From Eubacterium sp. An11 (GTDB lineage: Bacteria > Bacillota > Clostridia > Lachnospirales > Lachnospiraceae), in the NCBI RefSeq assembly GCF_002161065.1, contig NZ_NFLV01000007.1, positions 1-64,000 on the forward strand: a stretch of DNA of 64,000 nt. Direction: 5' to 3'. Made by a program: the position numbers and the translations under genes. The notes below the pieces were generated by a model. That model did no database searches, was not told where the DNA came from, and was given only the letters and a program-made list of their open reading frames with translations. Shown here in pieces: positions 11,014-18,911 of the stretch. Position 1 is the stretch's first letter, and the number at the start of each line of letters is the position of its first letter.

Positions 11014-11042
11014 ATTTTAGAATACACACGGATTTTTGTCAA
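11014..11042 (-). promoter_or_regulatory. Promoter of proS
   Basis: Minus strand: TTGACA, 17-base spacer, TAAAAT, an excellent sigma-A match. The -35 box begins 4 bases from the perfect hairpin at 11046-11066, so that hairpin could act as an operator or shield the promoter. Confidence 0.8.
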
Positions 11043-11045
11043 TAA

Positions 11046-11113
11046 GAATCCTGCAAAGCAGGATTCTTCACCTGCGGCGGGTCGCGAAAGCGACATCTTC
11101 CAATCCGCCGCAG
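11046..11113. repeat. Two adjacent perfect hairpins upstream of proS
   Basis: Hairpin 1 is 11046-11066, arms GAATCCTGC / GCAGGATTC with a 3-base loop. Hairpin 2 is 11072-11113, outer arms CTGCGGCGG / CCGCCGCAG enclosing an inner stem GTCGC-GAAA-GCGAC. The second looks like a structured RNA or palindromic repeat because of the GNRA-type tetraloop. It lies between the terminator of the upstream gene and the proS promoter. The half-site AAGAATCCTGCTTTGC also occurs at 18896-18911 by the metK stop. Confidence 0.6.
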
Positions 11114-11130
11114 TGCGATCCTCCAGGAAC

Positions 11131-11174
11131 ATTTTTTATTTCACAGGGATGCAATTTCCTGTGAAATAAAAAAA
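11131..11174. terminator. Bidirectional-looking terminator after the rluA-type gene
   Basis: A near-perfect inverted repeat (TTTTTTATTTCACAGG ... CCTGTGAAATAAAAAA) with a 9-10-base loop. It has T-runs on both strands, located 8 bases past the stop codon of the minus-strand pseudouridine synthase. It insulates proS from upstream transcription. Confidence 0.85.
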
Positions 11175-11181
11175 GGAGACA

Positions 11182-11895
11182 TTAATATGCCTCCACATCC
11201 ATCAGCTCAAACGCCTCACCCCGGGGCTCTGTTTTGAAGACCAGCTCCTCACCGGTTACAGGATGATGAAATGCCAGCCTGGTGGAATATAAACCAAGCT
11301 GCATATATTTCTTCTTTGTCTTTTGATATTTCGGGTTATATTTGGTATCCCCGTACAATCCGATCCCCCGGGAAGCAAACTGTACCCGGATCTGATGATG
11401 CCTTCCTGTATATAAAATAACCAGCACCCAGGAAAGGATACCGTCGCGGGTCTCAATCTGATCGATCATCTCATAGTCAAGCACCGCGTGTTTTGCTCCC
11501 TTCGTGCCCGCCGGAACCACCTTGGTGGTGTTAGTTTTCCCGTCCCGCAGCAGCATATCTTCAAAAGTTCCAAACTCTTCCGGCAGTGCGCCGCAGACCA
11601 CTGCCTGATAGCATTTTTCAAATTCATGATTTTGAATCTGTCTGCTCAGCTCCGCCGCTGCTTCTTTTGTCTTCGCAAACACCATCAGACCTCCCACCGG
11701 ACGGTCCAGTCGATGTACTGCCGTGAGATACGGTTCTCCGTCTCCCTCCTGCTTCTCAAAAAGATAATGCTTTAAATATGTTTCCACATCTACATTTCCG
11801 CTGGTATCCGACTGTACCGGCATTCCCGCCGGTTTCTCGCATACCAGAAGGCTGTCATCTTCAAACACAATGGGAATCTTCTTCTTTCCAAGCAT
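11182..11895 (-). CDS. RluA-family RNA pseudouridine synthase
   Basis: A 237-residue S4-less RluA-type enzyme that isomerises uridine to pseudouridine in rRNA or tRNA. It has the catalytic motif HRLDRPVGG with the essential Asp, the upstream 'EDDSLLVCEKPAGMPVQSD' strand and the late 'GRHHQIRVQFASRGIGLYGD' motif (key: GRxHQIRVQFA, GD.KY). The start is ATG 11895 (MLGKKKIPIVFEDD). The frame stays open upstream but would overlap the response regulator by 100 bases with unconserved sequence. Ribosome site is weak. Which uridine it modifies cannot be told. Confidence 0.88.
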   Translation of the reverse strand: MLGKKKIPIVFEDDSLLVCEKPAGMPVQSDTSGNVDVETYLKHYLFEKQEGDGEPYLTAVHRLDRPVGGLMVFAKTKEAAAELSRQIQNHEFEKCYQAVVCGALPEEFGTFEDMLLRDGKTNTTKVVPAGTKGAKHAVLDYEMIDQIETRDGILSWVLVILYTGRHHQIRVQFASRGIGLYGDTKYNPKYQKTKKKYMQLGLYSTRLAFHHPVTGEELVFKTEPRGEAFELMDVEAY

Positions 11896-12025
11896 CCTGA
11901 CACCTGTTTCTCTCTCCAGAGAGAAAATACCTTTCTTTTTCAAATATTCTTTCTGACTTATTCTCCCCCCTGAACGGGGAAAACAGCCATTCTGTGCTGT
12001 TTCCCGCATCAGAAAAGCTGTTGTG

Positions 12026-12745
12026 TTACTCTGCTCCCTGTACTCTGATGGAACCGGACATCTGAAACCGGTATCCAGCCCCCCACACAGTCTCGATGAG
12101 ATTAGAAGCTCCTGCGTATTTCTCAAGCTTCTGCCGGATCTTTTTGATATGTACTGTCACCGTTGCCACATCTCCGATGGAATGCATTCCCCAGACTTCC
12201 CGGAATAGTTCCTCTTTGGAAAATACTCTGTTGGGATGGGAAGCTAAAAATACAAGTAAATCAAATTCTTTTGTGGTAAATGCAATTTCCTCTCCGCATA
12301 CAGAAACCCTTCTCGCTGTCCTGTCAATCCGGATCTGATCCAGGACAATGCAGTCATTCTTCTGGTTTCCCTTTTTGACCAGCCGATTATACTGGTTCAG
12401 ATTCGCCTTCACCCTCGCTATCAGTTCATTGGGAGCAAAAGGTTTGGTCACGTAATCATCCGCTCCCACTCCCAGACCTCTTACTTTATCGATCTCACTG
12501 CCTCTGGAAGAGACGATGATGATCGGTATATCCCGCCGGCTCCGAAGTTCTCTGCATAATTCGAATCCATTTAAATCATCCAGATTCAATTCTGTGATCA
12601 CCAGATTAATATCATCCTGCAAGGCTCTCTGAAATCCGGATACGCCACTCTTTTCAATTGTCACTTTATAAGAATTAATCTCCAGATAATCGCGTTCCAG
12701 CTCTGTTGCGGAAGTATCATTATCGATAATTAAAATATGTTCCAT
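12026..12745 (-). CDS. Orphan OmpR-type response regulator with Glu at the phospho-acceptor site
   Basis: A 239-residue receiver plus winged-helix DNA-binding protein with no histidine kinase beside it. In the receiver, the acidic pocket reads IIDND (D8, N9, D10). The strand that normally ends in the phosphorylated Asp reads VITELNLDDLNGFELC, placing Glu52 there. The switch Ser and TKPF lysine are kept. The C-terminal domain (~130-239) has the usual recognition-helix motif VATVTVHIKKIRQKLE and ETVWGAGYRF. Start M (12745) follows GGAG. Glu for Asp often mimics phosphorylation, so phosphorylation-independent activity is inferred. Confidence 0.88.
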   Translation of the reverse strand: MEHILIIDNDTSATELERDYLEINSYKVTIEKSGVSGFQRALQDDINLVITELNLDDLNGFELCRELRSRRDIPIIIVSSRGSEIDKVRGLGVGADDYVTKPFAPNELIARVKANLNQYNRLVKKGNQKNDCIVLDQIRIDRTARRVSVCGEEIAFTTKEFDLLVFLASHPNRVFSKEELFREVWGMHSIGDVATVTVHIKKIRQKLEKYAGASNLIETVWGAGYRFQMSGSIRVQGAE

Positions 12746-12803
12746 AATATTGTCTCCATGCACCTTGCTTTCATTTTTCCTGCAATTCCCGGCAACACAG
12801 TAT

Positions 12804-12812
12804 ATTATAACA
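12804..12812 (-). promoter_or_regulatory. Extended -10 promoter of the orphan response regulator
   Basis: Minus strand TG-T-TATAAT (extended -10) about 60 bases upstream of the start, with no good -35 box. The wider gap 12746-13007 is AT-rich with no gene or clear terminator. Confidence 0.45.
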
Positions 12813-13007
12813 TATCATCCAACTTTTTTCTTCTGAATTTTCATAATTTGTTTATTCATTTTCCGCATTCATCGCACTATTTTGCTATAATTTCCGAAAT
12901 TAGTATCTTTTTTTGTATAATTAAATCAGACAATTTATAAAACGCCGGAACACCTTTTTATCGGAACCTTCGCATGGACTCTCCGGACCTTCCTCTTCAT
13001 CTCTTTT

Positions 13008-14225
13008 TTATTTCCCGGCAGTATTGGATCTGTCACTCCTGTAGCGCAAAATATAAGACAGCAGTTCATGGGCCGCCTCATCTTTTGTCAGAAGCGGCAG
13101 CGCCTTCTCCTCTTTCTCTGTAATGATCGTGATCAGATTAGTGTCGGTGGCAAATCCCGCTCCGGCATCTTTTAAATTATTAGCCGCAATCATATCGAGA
13201 TTCTTTTTGTCCAGTTTTTTCCGGGAATTCTCCAGCATATTCTGAGTCTCCATGGAAAAACCGCAGATGACCTGATCTTCCCGGCGGTGCCTGGCCACAT
13301 ATCCGAGAATATCCTGTGTTCTCTCCAGTTCAATACTCATTTCACCGTCAGACTTTTTCACCTTTTCTTCGCTGACCTGGGACGGACGGTAATCCGCCAC
13401 TGCGGCAGATTTGATCAAAATGTCCTGAGCGTCCAGATTATCACGGACTGCCTCAAACATTTCCTGAGCGGTGGTCACCGGTATGGTGCGGACAAACGGA
13501 ACCGGAGCAAGGGCAACCGGACCGGATACCAGAGTGACATCCGCTCCCCTCTGCATCGCATTTCTGGCAATGGCATATCCCATTTTGCCGGAAGAATGAT
13601 TCGTGATATAGCGCACCGGGTCGATGGATTCCTGGGTCGGCCCCGCCGTCACCATAATCTTCAGACCTTTCAGGTCTTTCTCGCGGGCCAGATCCCGCAG
13701 AATATACTGATAGAGGGTCTCCGGCTCCGGCATCTTGCCGGCTCCCGTATCACCGCAGGCAAGATAGCCCACCGCCGGGTCCACAATCTCATATCCATAT
13801 TTTTTCAATATTTTAAGATTATCCTGCAGAATTGGATTCTCATACATATGCGTATTCATGGCAGGAGAAAAAATCACCTTGCTGGAACAGGCCATGATGG
13901 TTGTAGTCAGCATGTCATCCGCAATGCCATGGGCCACCTTGCCAATGACATTGGCAGAAGCCGGCGCAATCATCATCAAATCCGCTTTCTGCGCCAGAGA
14001 CACGTGTTCCACCTGAAATTCAAAATTCCGGTCGAAGGTATCCACCAGACATTTATGATTGGTCAGCGTCTCAAAAGTAATCGGATTGATAAAGTTCGTT
14101 GCGTTCTTTGTCATAATCACATGCACATCACAGTGTGCCTTCACAAGCATGCTTGCCAGATTGGCAATTTTATAGGCAGCAATGCTGCCTGTCACTCCTA
14201 ATACGACTGTTTTTCCTTTTAACAT
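13008..14225 (-). CDS. coaBC: Bifunctional phosphopantothenoylcysteine decarboxylase / phosphopantothenate-cysteine ligase
   Basis: A 405-residue fusion performing two steps of CoA synthesis. The N-terminal flavoprotein CoaC domain (~1-180) has GVTGSIAAYK, the EHVSLAQKADLMMIAPASANVIGK region with the catalytic His and the PASANxxxK motif, and MNTHMYENP. The C-terminal CoaB domain (~190-400) has VTAGPTQESIDPVRYITNHSSGKMG (key: TAGPT.E.IDPVR.I.N.SSGKMG). It follows panD by 25 bases, so pantothenate synthesis and its conversion to CoA share one transcription block. Confidence 0.96.
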   Translation of the reverse strand: MLKGKTVVLGVTGSIAAYKIANLASMLVKAHCDVHVIMTKNATNFINPITFETLTNHKCLVDTFDRNFEFQVEHVSLAQKADLMMIAPASANVIGKVAHGIADDMLTTTIMACSSKVIFSPAMNTHMYENPILQDNLKILKKYGYEIVDPAVGYLACGDTGAGKMPEPETLYQYILRDLAREKDLKGLKIMVTAGPTQESIDPVRYITNHSSGKMGYAIARNAMQRGADVTLVSGPVALAPVPFVRTIPVTTAQEMFEAVRDNLDAQDILIKSAAVADYRPSQVSEEKVKKSDGEMSIELERTQDILGYVARHRREDQVICGFSMETQNMLENSRKKLDKKNLDMIAANNLKDAGAGFATDTNLITIITEKEEKALPLLTKDEAAHELLSYILRYRSDRSNTAGK

Positions 14226-14250
14226 CTTTTCTGCATTCCTTTACTTCAAA

Positions 14251-14643
14251 TCATTCCATATCGCACAGACGGCCATGCTTTTCGTAGCTGGTAATGCGGT
14301 GAACGGCATTTTTGTCATCCACAAAAACAACCGTCGGCTTATGTTCTCTCGCTTCCTCCGGCGTCAGATCTGCATAGGCCATGATGATAATCTTATCATG
14401 GACGCTGACGCATCTTGCCGCAGCGCCGTTTAAGCACATAACGCCGCTTCCCCGTTCTCCGGCGATGGTATATGTTTCAAAACGATTTCCATTATTGATA
14501 TCTACAATCTGGACCTTTTCATATTCTAAAATTCCGGCGGCGTCCAGTAAATCCTCATCCACTGTAATGCTGCCCACGTAATCAAGCTCCGCCTGAGTTA
14601 CGGTGGCGCGGTGGATCTTTGCTTTTAACATATTGATCTGCAT
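14251..14643 (-). CDS. panD: Aspartate 1-decarboxylase precursor
   Basis: A 130-residue pyruvoyl enzyme making beta-alanine for pantothenate. It self-cleaves between Gly24 and Ser25 in DYVGSITVD, exactly the E. coli position, which supports the start at 14643. A ribosome site AAAGGAA is about 7 bases upstream. Conserved features include the tyrosine after 'I.YA' (MAYADL) and '[15 protein letters not shown]'. It lies between panC and coaBC. The array of tandem repeats in the panC-panD gap ends just before its ribosome site; frames reading on into that array are artefacts. Confidence 0.95.
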   Translation of the reverse strand: MQINMLKAKIHRATVTQAELDYVGSITVDEDLLDAAGILEYEKVQIVDINNGNRFETYTIAGERGSGVMCLNGAAARCVSVHDKIIIMAYADLTPEEAREHKPTVVFVDDKNAVHRITSYEKHGRLCDME

Positions 14644-14657
14644 GAATATTCCTTTCC

Positions 14658-14997
14658 GCCATGCACCTCGATTCGCTTTGCTCATCTCGGTCAGGGCATT
14701 CGCCTTCTCTTCCCTGGCGCATCGGCTCCCGCCATGCACCTCGATTCGCTTTGCTCATCTCGGTCAGGGCATTCGCCTTCTCTTCCCTGGCGCATCGGCT
14801 CCCGCCATGCACCTCGATTCGCTTTGCTCATCTCGGTTAGGGCATTCGCCTTCTCTTCCCTGGCGCATCGGCTCCCGCCATGCACCTCGATTCGCTTTGC
14901 TCATCTCGGTTAGGGCATTCGCCCTATAGCTCCAGACATATGTCTCGCCCTTTCGTGCAAGCACGAGGGCTAGCCATATGCCCGTAGCTGCATGGCT
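14658..14997 (-). repeat. Tandem 73-bp repeats plus terminal hairpin between panC and panD
   Basis: A unit starting GCCATGCACCTCGATTCGC begins at 14658, 14731, 14804 and 14877 (exactly 73 bases apart; the fourth is truncated near 14925). The copies are almost identical, with one C/T change. They are followed by a hairpin (TCGTGC-AA-GCACGA at 14953-14966 within GCCC/GGGC arms and longer imperfect arms). GCATGGC lies at about 14989-14996, next to the panC stop codon, and is the reverse complement of the GCCATGC that opens each unit. The architecture matches the atpK-atpF array, though the sequence is unrelated. Confidence 0.88.
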
Positions 14998-14999
14998 CA

Positions 15000-15839
15000 T
15001 TATACAATAAAGTTATCAATCAGTCTAGTTTTTCCGATGTAGACGGCGATGGCGGCCAGGGTTGGAGACTTAACGGTGTCCACCGGCTGCATGGAGAGTC
15101 CGTCCACGATTTCTACATAATCGATGCGGGCCAACGGCTCGGATTGTATTTTTTCTGTCATGGCCGCCTTGATTTTGGCTGCATCTGTCTCTCCTTCCCG
15201 CACCATTTTCTGTCCGAGGAAGATGGACTGGCTGAGCACCAGGGCCGCCTTTCTCTCTTCTTCGTTCAGGTATGTATTTCTGGAGCTTTTAGCCAGCCCG
15301 TCTTCCTCCCGGACAATCGGGCATCCGATGATTTCGATATCCATGTTAAGGTCACGGACCATACGACGGATGATGGCCAGCTGCTGGGCATCCTTTTGTC
15401 CAAAGTAGGCTCTGTCCGGTGTGACGATGTTAAAAAGTTTGCTCACCACCGTGCAGACGCCGCGGAAATGGATCGGGCGGCTCTTACCGCAGAGAGTCTT
15501 GGACAGCACATCCATATCCACCCAGGTACAGAAATCCGGCGCATACATTTCTTCCGGTTCCGGATGGAAAATCAGATTCACTCCCAGGGACTCGCAGAGT
15601 CTGCTGTCCTTTTCCAGATCTCTGGGATAAGACTCCAGATCCTCTGTCGGTGCGAACTGGGTGGGATTCACAAAGATGCTGGTAACCACCCGGTCATTGT
15701 CTTCCACCGCCTTTTTGATGAGGCTGGCATGTCCTTCATGAAGATAGCCCATAGTCGGCACCAGACCGACAGTGAGCCCCTCTTTTTTCCAGGCTTTCAC
15801 CTGTTCTCTTACTTCTTTTATGGTATAAGCGATTTGCAT
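15000..15839 (-). CDS. panC: Pantothenate synthetase (pantoate-beta-alanine ligase)
   Basis: A 279-residue adenylate-forming enzyme joining pantoate and beta-alanine. Signature motifs are present: PTMGYLHEGHASLI (HxGH nucleotide site), FVNPTQF, YFGQKDAQQLAIIRRMVRDL (key: FG.KD.QQL), and SSRNTYL (KMSKS-like loop). Length is usual. It lies between panB and panD. The stop codon is followed within a few bases by the foldback repeat array. Confidence 0.97.
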   Translation of the reverse strand: MQIAYTIKEVREQVKAWKKEGLTVGLVPTMGYLHEGHASLIKKAVEDNDRVVTSIFVNPTQFAPTEDLESYPRDLEKDSRLCESLGVNLIFHPEPEEMYAPDFCTWVDMDVLSKTLCGKSRPIHFRGVCTVVSKLFNIVTPDRAYFGQKDAQQLAIIRRMVRDLNMDIEIIGCPIVREEDGLAKSSRNTYLNEEERKAALVLSQSIFLGQKMVREGETDAAKIKAAMTEKIQSEPLARIDYVEIVDGLSMQPVDTVKSPTLAAIAVYIGKTRLIDNFIV

Positions 15840-15908
15840 AACTTCCTCCTGCTTTGTTTTACTGACTCTTTTTCACTGTTTCCGCGCCCACAGTCCCGGC
15901 GCAGCACA

Positions 15909-16736
15909 TCAATACAGTTTCTCAATTACTTCCTCGTCAATCTTGTAGGTATGTTCTTCTGACGGGAAAGAGCCGTCTTTTACAGCGGCATCGTAATCTT
16001 TAAATGCCTGGCTCATGATCTCTCCCACGTTGGCAAATTTGCGCACAAACTTCGGACAGAAATCAGAGAACATAGCAAGCATATCGGCATAGACGAGCAC
16101 CTGTCCGTCACAGCCGTTTCCTGCCCCGATTCCGATAGTTGGAATAGAAACAGATTCAGAAACCAGTTTTGCCAGCTTCGCCGGAACGCACTCCAGAACC
16201 ACCGCAAAGGCTCCTGCCTCTTCCACTGCCTTGGCGTCGTCAATGAGCTTCTGCGCAGCTTCCACTGTTTTTCCCTGAACTTTAAATCCGCCGAAAGCAT
16301 TGATGGACTGTGGAGTCAGTCCCAGATGGGCGCACACCGGGATAGAGGCATCAACGATGGCTTTAATCTGCGGACAGACCACTGCTCCTCCTTCCAGCTT
16401 GACAGCTCCGCAGTGGGTCTCTTTCATGATGCGCCCTGCGTTGACCACCGCGTCATAGACCGATGTCTGATAGGACAGAAACGGCATGTCTACGACAACC
16501 AGCGCATTTTTTGCTCCTTTTGCCACTGCCTTGCCGTGATGAATCATATCTTCCACCGTCACGGCGATGGTGTCCTCATAGCCAAGCATGACATTTCCCA
16601 GAGAATCCCCCACCAGGATAGAATTCACTCCGGCCTCATCCACCAGCTTCGCCGTGGAATAATCGTAGGCCGTCAACATAGAAATCTTTTCTCCTTTTTC
16701 TTTCATCTGCTGAAATGTCGTCACTGTGTTCTTCAT
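15909..16736 (-). CDS. panB: 3-methyl-2-oxobutanoate hydroxymethyltransferase
   Basis: A 275-residue TIM-barrel enzyme transferring a one-carbon unit from methylene-tetrahydrofolate to ketoisovalerate, giving ketopantoate. Conserved stretches include [59 protein letters not shown] and [15 protein letters not shown] (metal and substrate ligands in DS, D and E of these motifs). It is the second pan gene, 70 bases after the DUF2520/PanG-type gene and 70 before panC. Confidence 0.97.
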   Translation of the reverse strand: MKNTVTTFQQMKEKGEKISMLTAYDYSTAKLVDEAGVNSILVGDSLGNVMLGYEDTIAVTVEDMIHHGKAVAKGAKNALVVVDMPFLSYQTSVYDAVVNAGRIMKETHCGAVKLEGGAVVCPQIKAIVDASIPVCAHLGLTPQSINAFGGFKVQGKTVEAAQKLIDDAKAVEEAGAFAVVLECVPAKLAKLVSESVSIPTIGIGAGNGCDGQVLVYADMLAMFSDFCPKFVRKFANVGEIMSQAFKDYDAAVKDGSFPSEEHTYKIDEEVIEKLY

Positions 16737-16809
16737 AATTCAATACCTCCCGAATTCTTTTCCTTTTTCCGGATGCTTTTTCGTATCCGGTACATTTGCT
16801 CTGACATTG

Positions 16810-17658
16810 TCAGACCTCCTGCAGGAGCGCCTCAAGGGCACTGTAATCCCTGTCCGGATTCTTTTGTCCTGCCACAGAAAGCAGTTTTTCTGACAGCAGC
16901 GCATACAGCTTCCTGTCCTTCTCCTCAAGACAATTCAGATGCTTCCTCACAGTCTGCACATCTCCCCGTTCCACCGGCCCGGTGAGACTGGAAACACAGC
17001 CGTCCGCAAGAACCTTATTGACGTTTCCGGCGATCAGAGGCCGAAGGGCCGCCAACGCGCTTTCCTCATCAAAACCACAGTCCCCCATCAGATCAAGGCT
17101 CTCTTTTATGAGAGCAATCACCTGATTGCTGCAGATGGATGCCGCGCAATGATATTTGACCTTATCCGCTGCCCGGATGAGACGTACCGGATTGCCGAAA
17201 GACTGGAAGAACTCTTTCACATCTTCCAGATGTCGTTTGTCTCCTTCAATTGTGAAATATGCGTCTGAAAGCTCTTTGTATGAATGGAACCGGTCACTGA
17301 CCGCAAAGAGCGGATGGATAGAATATCCGAAGGCTCCTCTGTCCGCTATGCCGGGAAAGGCATCCTCTGCAGACAGAGCACCGCTGCAATGACAAATATA
17401 TTTACCTTCAATGGGAAGTTCCCTGATCTGATTCCACACAGTGGTAATCAGTCCATCCGGAACTGTTAAAAACAGAGCGTCGCTTTTCCTGACCAAATCT
17501 TCAAGTTTCTCTTCAAAATCTGTCCCGGCAAAGTCCGCCGCTGTCTCAGCTGCCTTTTTATCGGCATCAAAAAAGCCTGATAAACTCAGGCCATGTAACA
17601 TAAAATATTTGGCCAGGGAACATCCAACCTTCCCTGCGCCTATAATTCCTGTATGCAT
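16810..17658 (-). CDS. panG: DUF2520 Rossmann oxidoreductase, probable ketopantoate reductase
   Basis: A 282-residue protein with an N-terminal NAD(P)-binding fold (GIIGAGKVGCSLAKYF, residues ~3-18) and a C-terminal helical DUF2520 domain containing 'KYHCAASICSNQVIAL' and 'ALRPLIAGN...LTGPVERGD' (the LTGPVxRGD motif is characteristic). Known: DUF2520 proteins were shown to act as ketopantoate reductase (PanG) in Francisella and some Firmicutes lacking PanE. Inference: its place beside panB, panC and panD, with no panE in the window, makes it the reductase of this pathway. Start follows AAGGTGATAAG. Confidence 0.78.
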   Translation of the reverse strand: MHTGIIGAGKVGCSLAKYFMLHGLSLSGFFDADKKAAETAADFAGTDFEEKLEDLVRKSDALFLTVPDGLITTVWNQIRELPIEGKYICHCSGALSAEDAFPGIADRGAFGYSIHPLFAVSDRFHSYKELSDAYFTIEGDKRHLEDVKEFFQSFGNPVRLIRAADKVKYHCAASICSNQVIALIKESLDLMGDCGFDEESALAALRPLIAGNVNKVLADGCVSSLTGPVERGDVQTVRKHLNCLEEKDRKLYALLSEKLLSVAGQKNPDRDYSALEALLQEV

Positions 17659-17948
17659 CTTATCACCTTACTTTCGCAAAGTGACGCTCCGAGTCTCATT
17701 CCCATGGATATAAGCTCAATATTTATCTGTGCTGCACGCGGTATGGTTTCTTCCGAATACCATCCATAAAGCTGCCGTTACAACTATACCATGACCGCCA
17801 TGCGGTCATGCTGCCTCCGGCGGATGCGCAGCGACTTTCTGCGGTCCCGCAGAAATCGCATTATGCGCAGGTATAATGCCAGCTCTGCGGGCATTATACC
17901 ATTCCCGGAGCGTTTCGTAAAGGAAAAAGAGGGGAATTTATTGAAATT
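17659..17948. repeat. Intergenic region with three consecutive hairpins (17790-17901)
   Basis: No gene is supported here. Three perfect stems follow each other: CATGACCGC/GCGGTCATG (17790-17810, loop 3), TTTCTGCGG/CCGCAGAAA (about 17836-17855, loop 2) and GGTATAATGCC/GGCATTATACC (17871-17901, loop 9). They stand between the HAD gene end and the panG start. No T-run follows any of them, so they are not typical terminators. They resemble a clustered palindromic repeat or a structured leader of the pan operon. A short match, GCCTCCGGCGGAT, recurs at about 56343. Confidence 0.6.
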
Positions 17949-18770
17949 TTACAACAGATATTTTTCGATGACTTCCGCACATCCGTCATGATCGCAGTCT
18001 GCCACCACCACATCGGCCATCGCTCTGATATGCTCTGACGCGTTTCCCATAGCCACTGCCAGGCCGGCCGCCTGCAGCACTTCCCTGTCGTTATCCGCAT
18101 CCCCCACAGCGATAGTCTCCTCCGGGGAAATATTCAGATGACGGCACAGCGCCAGCAGCCCGGCCCCTTTGTTGACTCCCTCCGCCGTGATCTCGAGAGA
18201 AGTCACTTCCGAGTGAACCATGACCACCGGAAGATCTGCCGCTTTGATTCTCTCTTCCGTGATCGCCCGCTCCTCCGTTGTGTGATGATAAATATTACAT
18301 TTTTCCATGGGTACCGGATGATCCATATAAAACTGATAAATATCCTCACACTGGTCGGCCACCGTCTCAAACATCGGCTTATAGACTCCCATGTAGTAGT
18401 CTTCCATCTCCTCCAGCTTGCTTTTCTGCACGATGGAGCGGGTGGAGAGAAAATGAATCATCACATCCTTCTGACGGGCGATTTCCAGAATTTTTTTCAT
18501 ATGCGGAACTGCAATAGCCCGGCGGGCAATGACTTTCTTCTCATGGCAGTCATATACCATGGCACCGCTGGTACAGTCCAGATACCGCACTTCCGGGACC
18601 TGATCCAGATATTCGTAAAGCTCCGCCAGTCCTCTTCCGGTGGAGAGCGCGATAATTTTTCCCTCCTTCGCCGCCCGGCGGATCATTTCTTTTGTGGTAT
18701 CTGATATCTGTTTTCCGGAATTCAGAAGAGTTCCGTCCATATCGAAAGCAGCCAATTTGTATTTTCCCAT
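17949..18770 (-). CDS. Cof-type HAD-superfamily phosphatase
   Basis: A 273-residue haloacid-dehalogenase hydrolase with motif I DMDGTLLNSG, motif II ALSTGRG, and motif III/IV GDADNDREVLQAAGLAVAMGNA, plus the type IIB cap between. Such enzymes dephosphorylate sugar phosphates or flavin precursors; substrate is not predictable. It stands between the metK terminator and the hairpin cluster upstream of panG. Confidence 0.9.
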   Translation of the reverse strand: MGKYKLAAFDMDGTLLNSGKQISDTTKEMIRRAAKEGKIIALSTGRGLAELYEYLDQVPEVRYLDCTSGAMVYDCHEKKVIARRAIAVPHMKKILEIARQKDVMIHFLSTRSIVQKSKLEEMEDYYMGVYKPMFETVADQCEDIYQFYMDHPVPMEKCNIYHHTTEERAITEERIKAADLPVVMVHSEVTSLEITAEGVNKGAGLLALCRHLNISPEETIAVGDADNDREVLQAAGLAVAMGNASEHIRAMADVVVADCDHDGCAEVIEKYLL

Positions 18771-18809
18771 TTTTTAACTCCTGTTATGTAATGCCAAATT
18801 TCTGTAAAC

Positions 18810-18857
18810 AAAAAAGTACTTCCTGCCGCGGAAATCGCTCTCCAACAGCAGGAAGTC
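18810..18857 (-). terminator. Terminator downstream of metK
   Basis: Minus strand: ACTTCCTGC and GCAGGAAGT (perfect 9-bp stem, ~21-base loop) followed by ACTTTTTTG. It lies about 55 bases after the metK stop and ends the murA-metK unit. Confidence 0.8.
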
Positions 18858-18911
18858 TGTTTTCATTATTCAAATTATCATAAGCGGATCAAGAAAGAAT
18901 CCTGCTTTGCC

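Noticed and set aside
14582-15000. Open frames of about 60-80 codons in the panC-panD spacer and an extended panD start
   Set aside because: They are translations of the 73-bp repeats. PanD cleavage-site position (Gly24-Ser25) and the ribosome site fix its start at 14643.
17894-18100. 68-codon minus-strand open frame overlapping the HAD gene end
   Set aside because: It is an out-of-frame shadow of the HAD phosphatase, extended through a hairpin.
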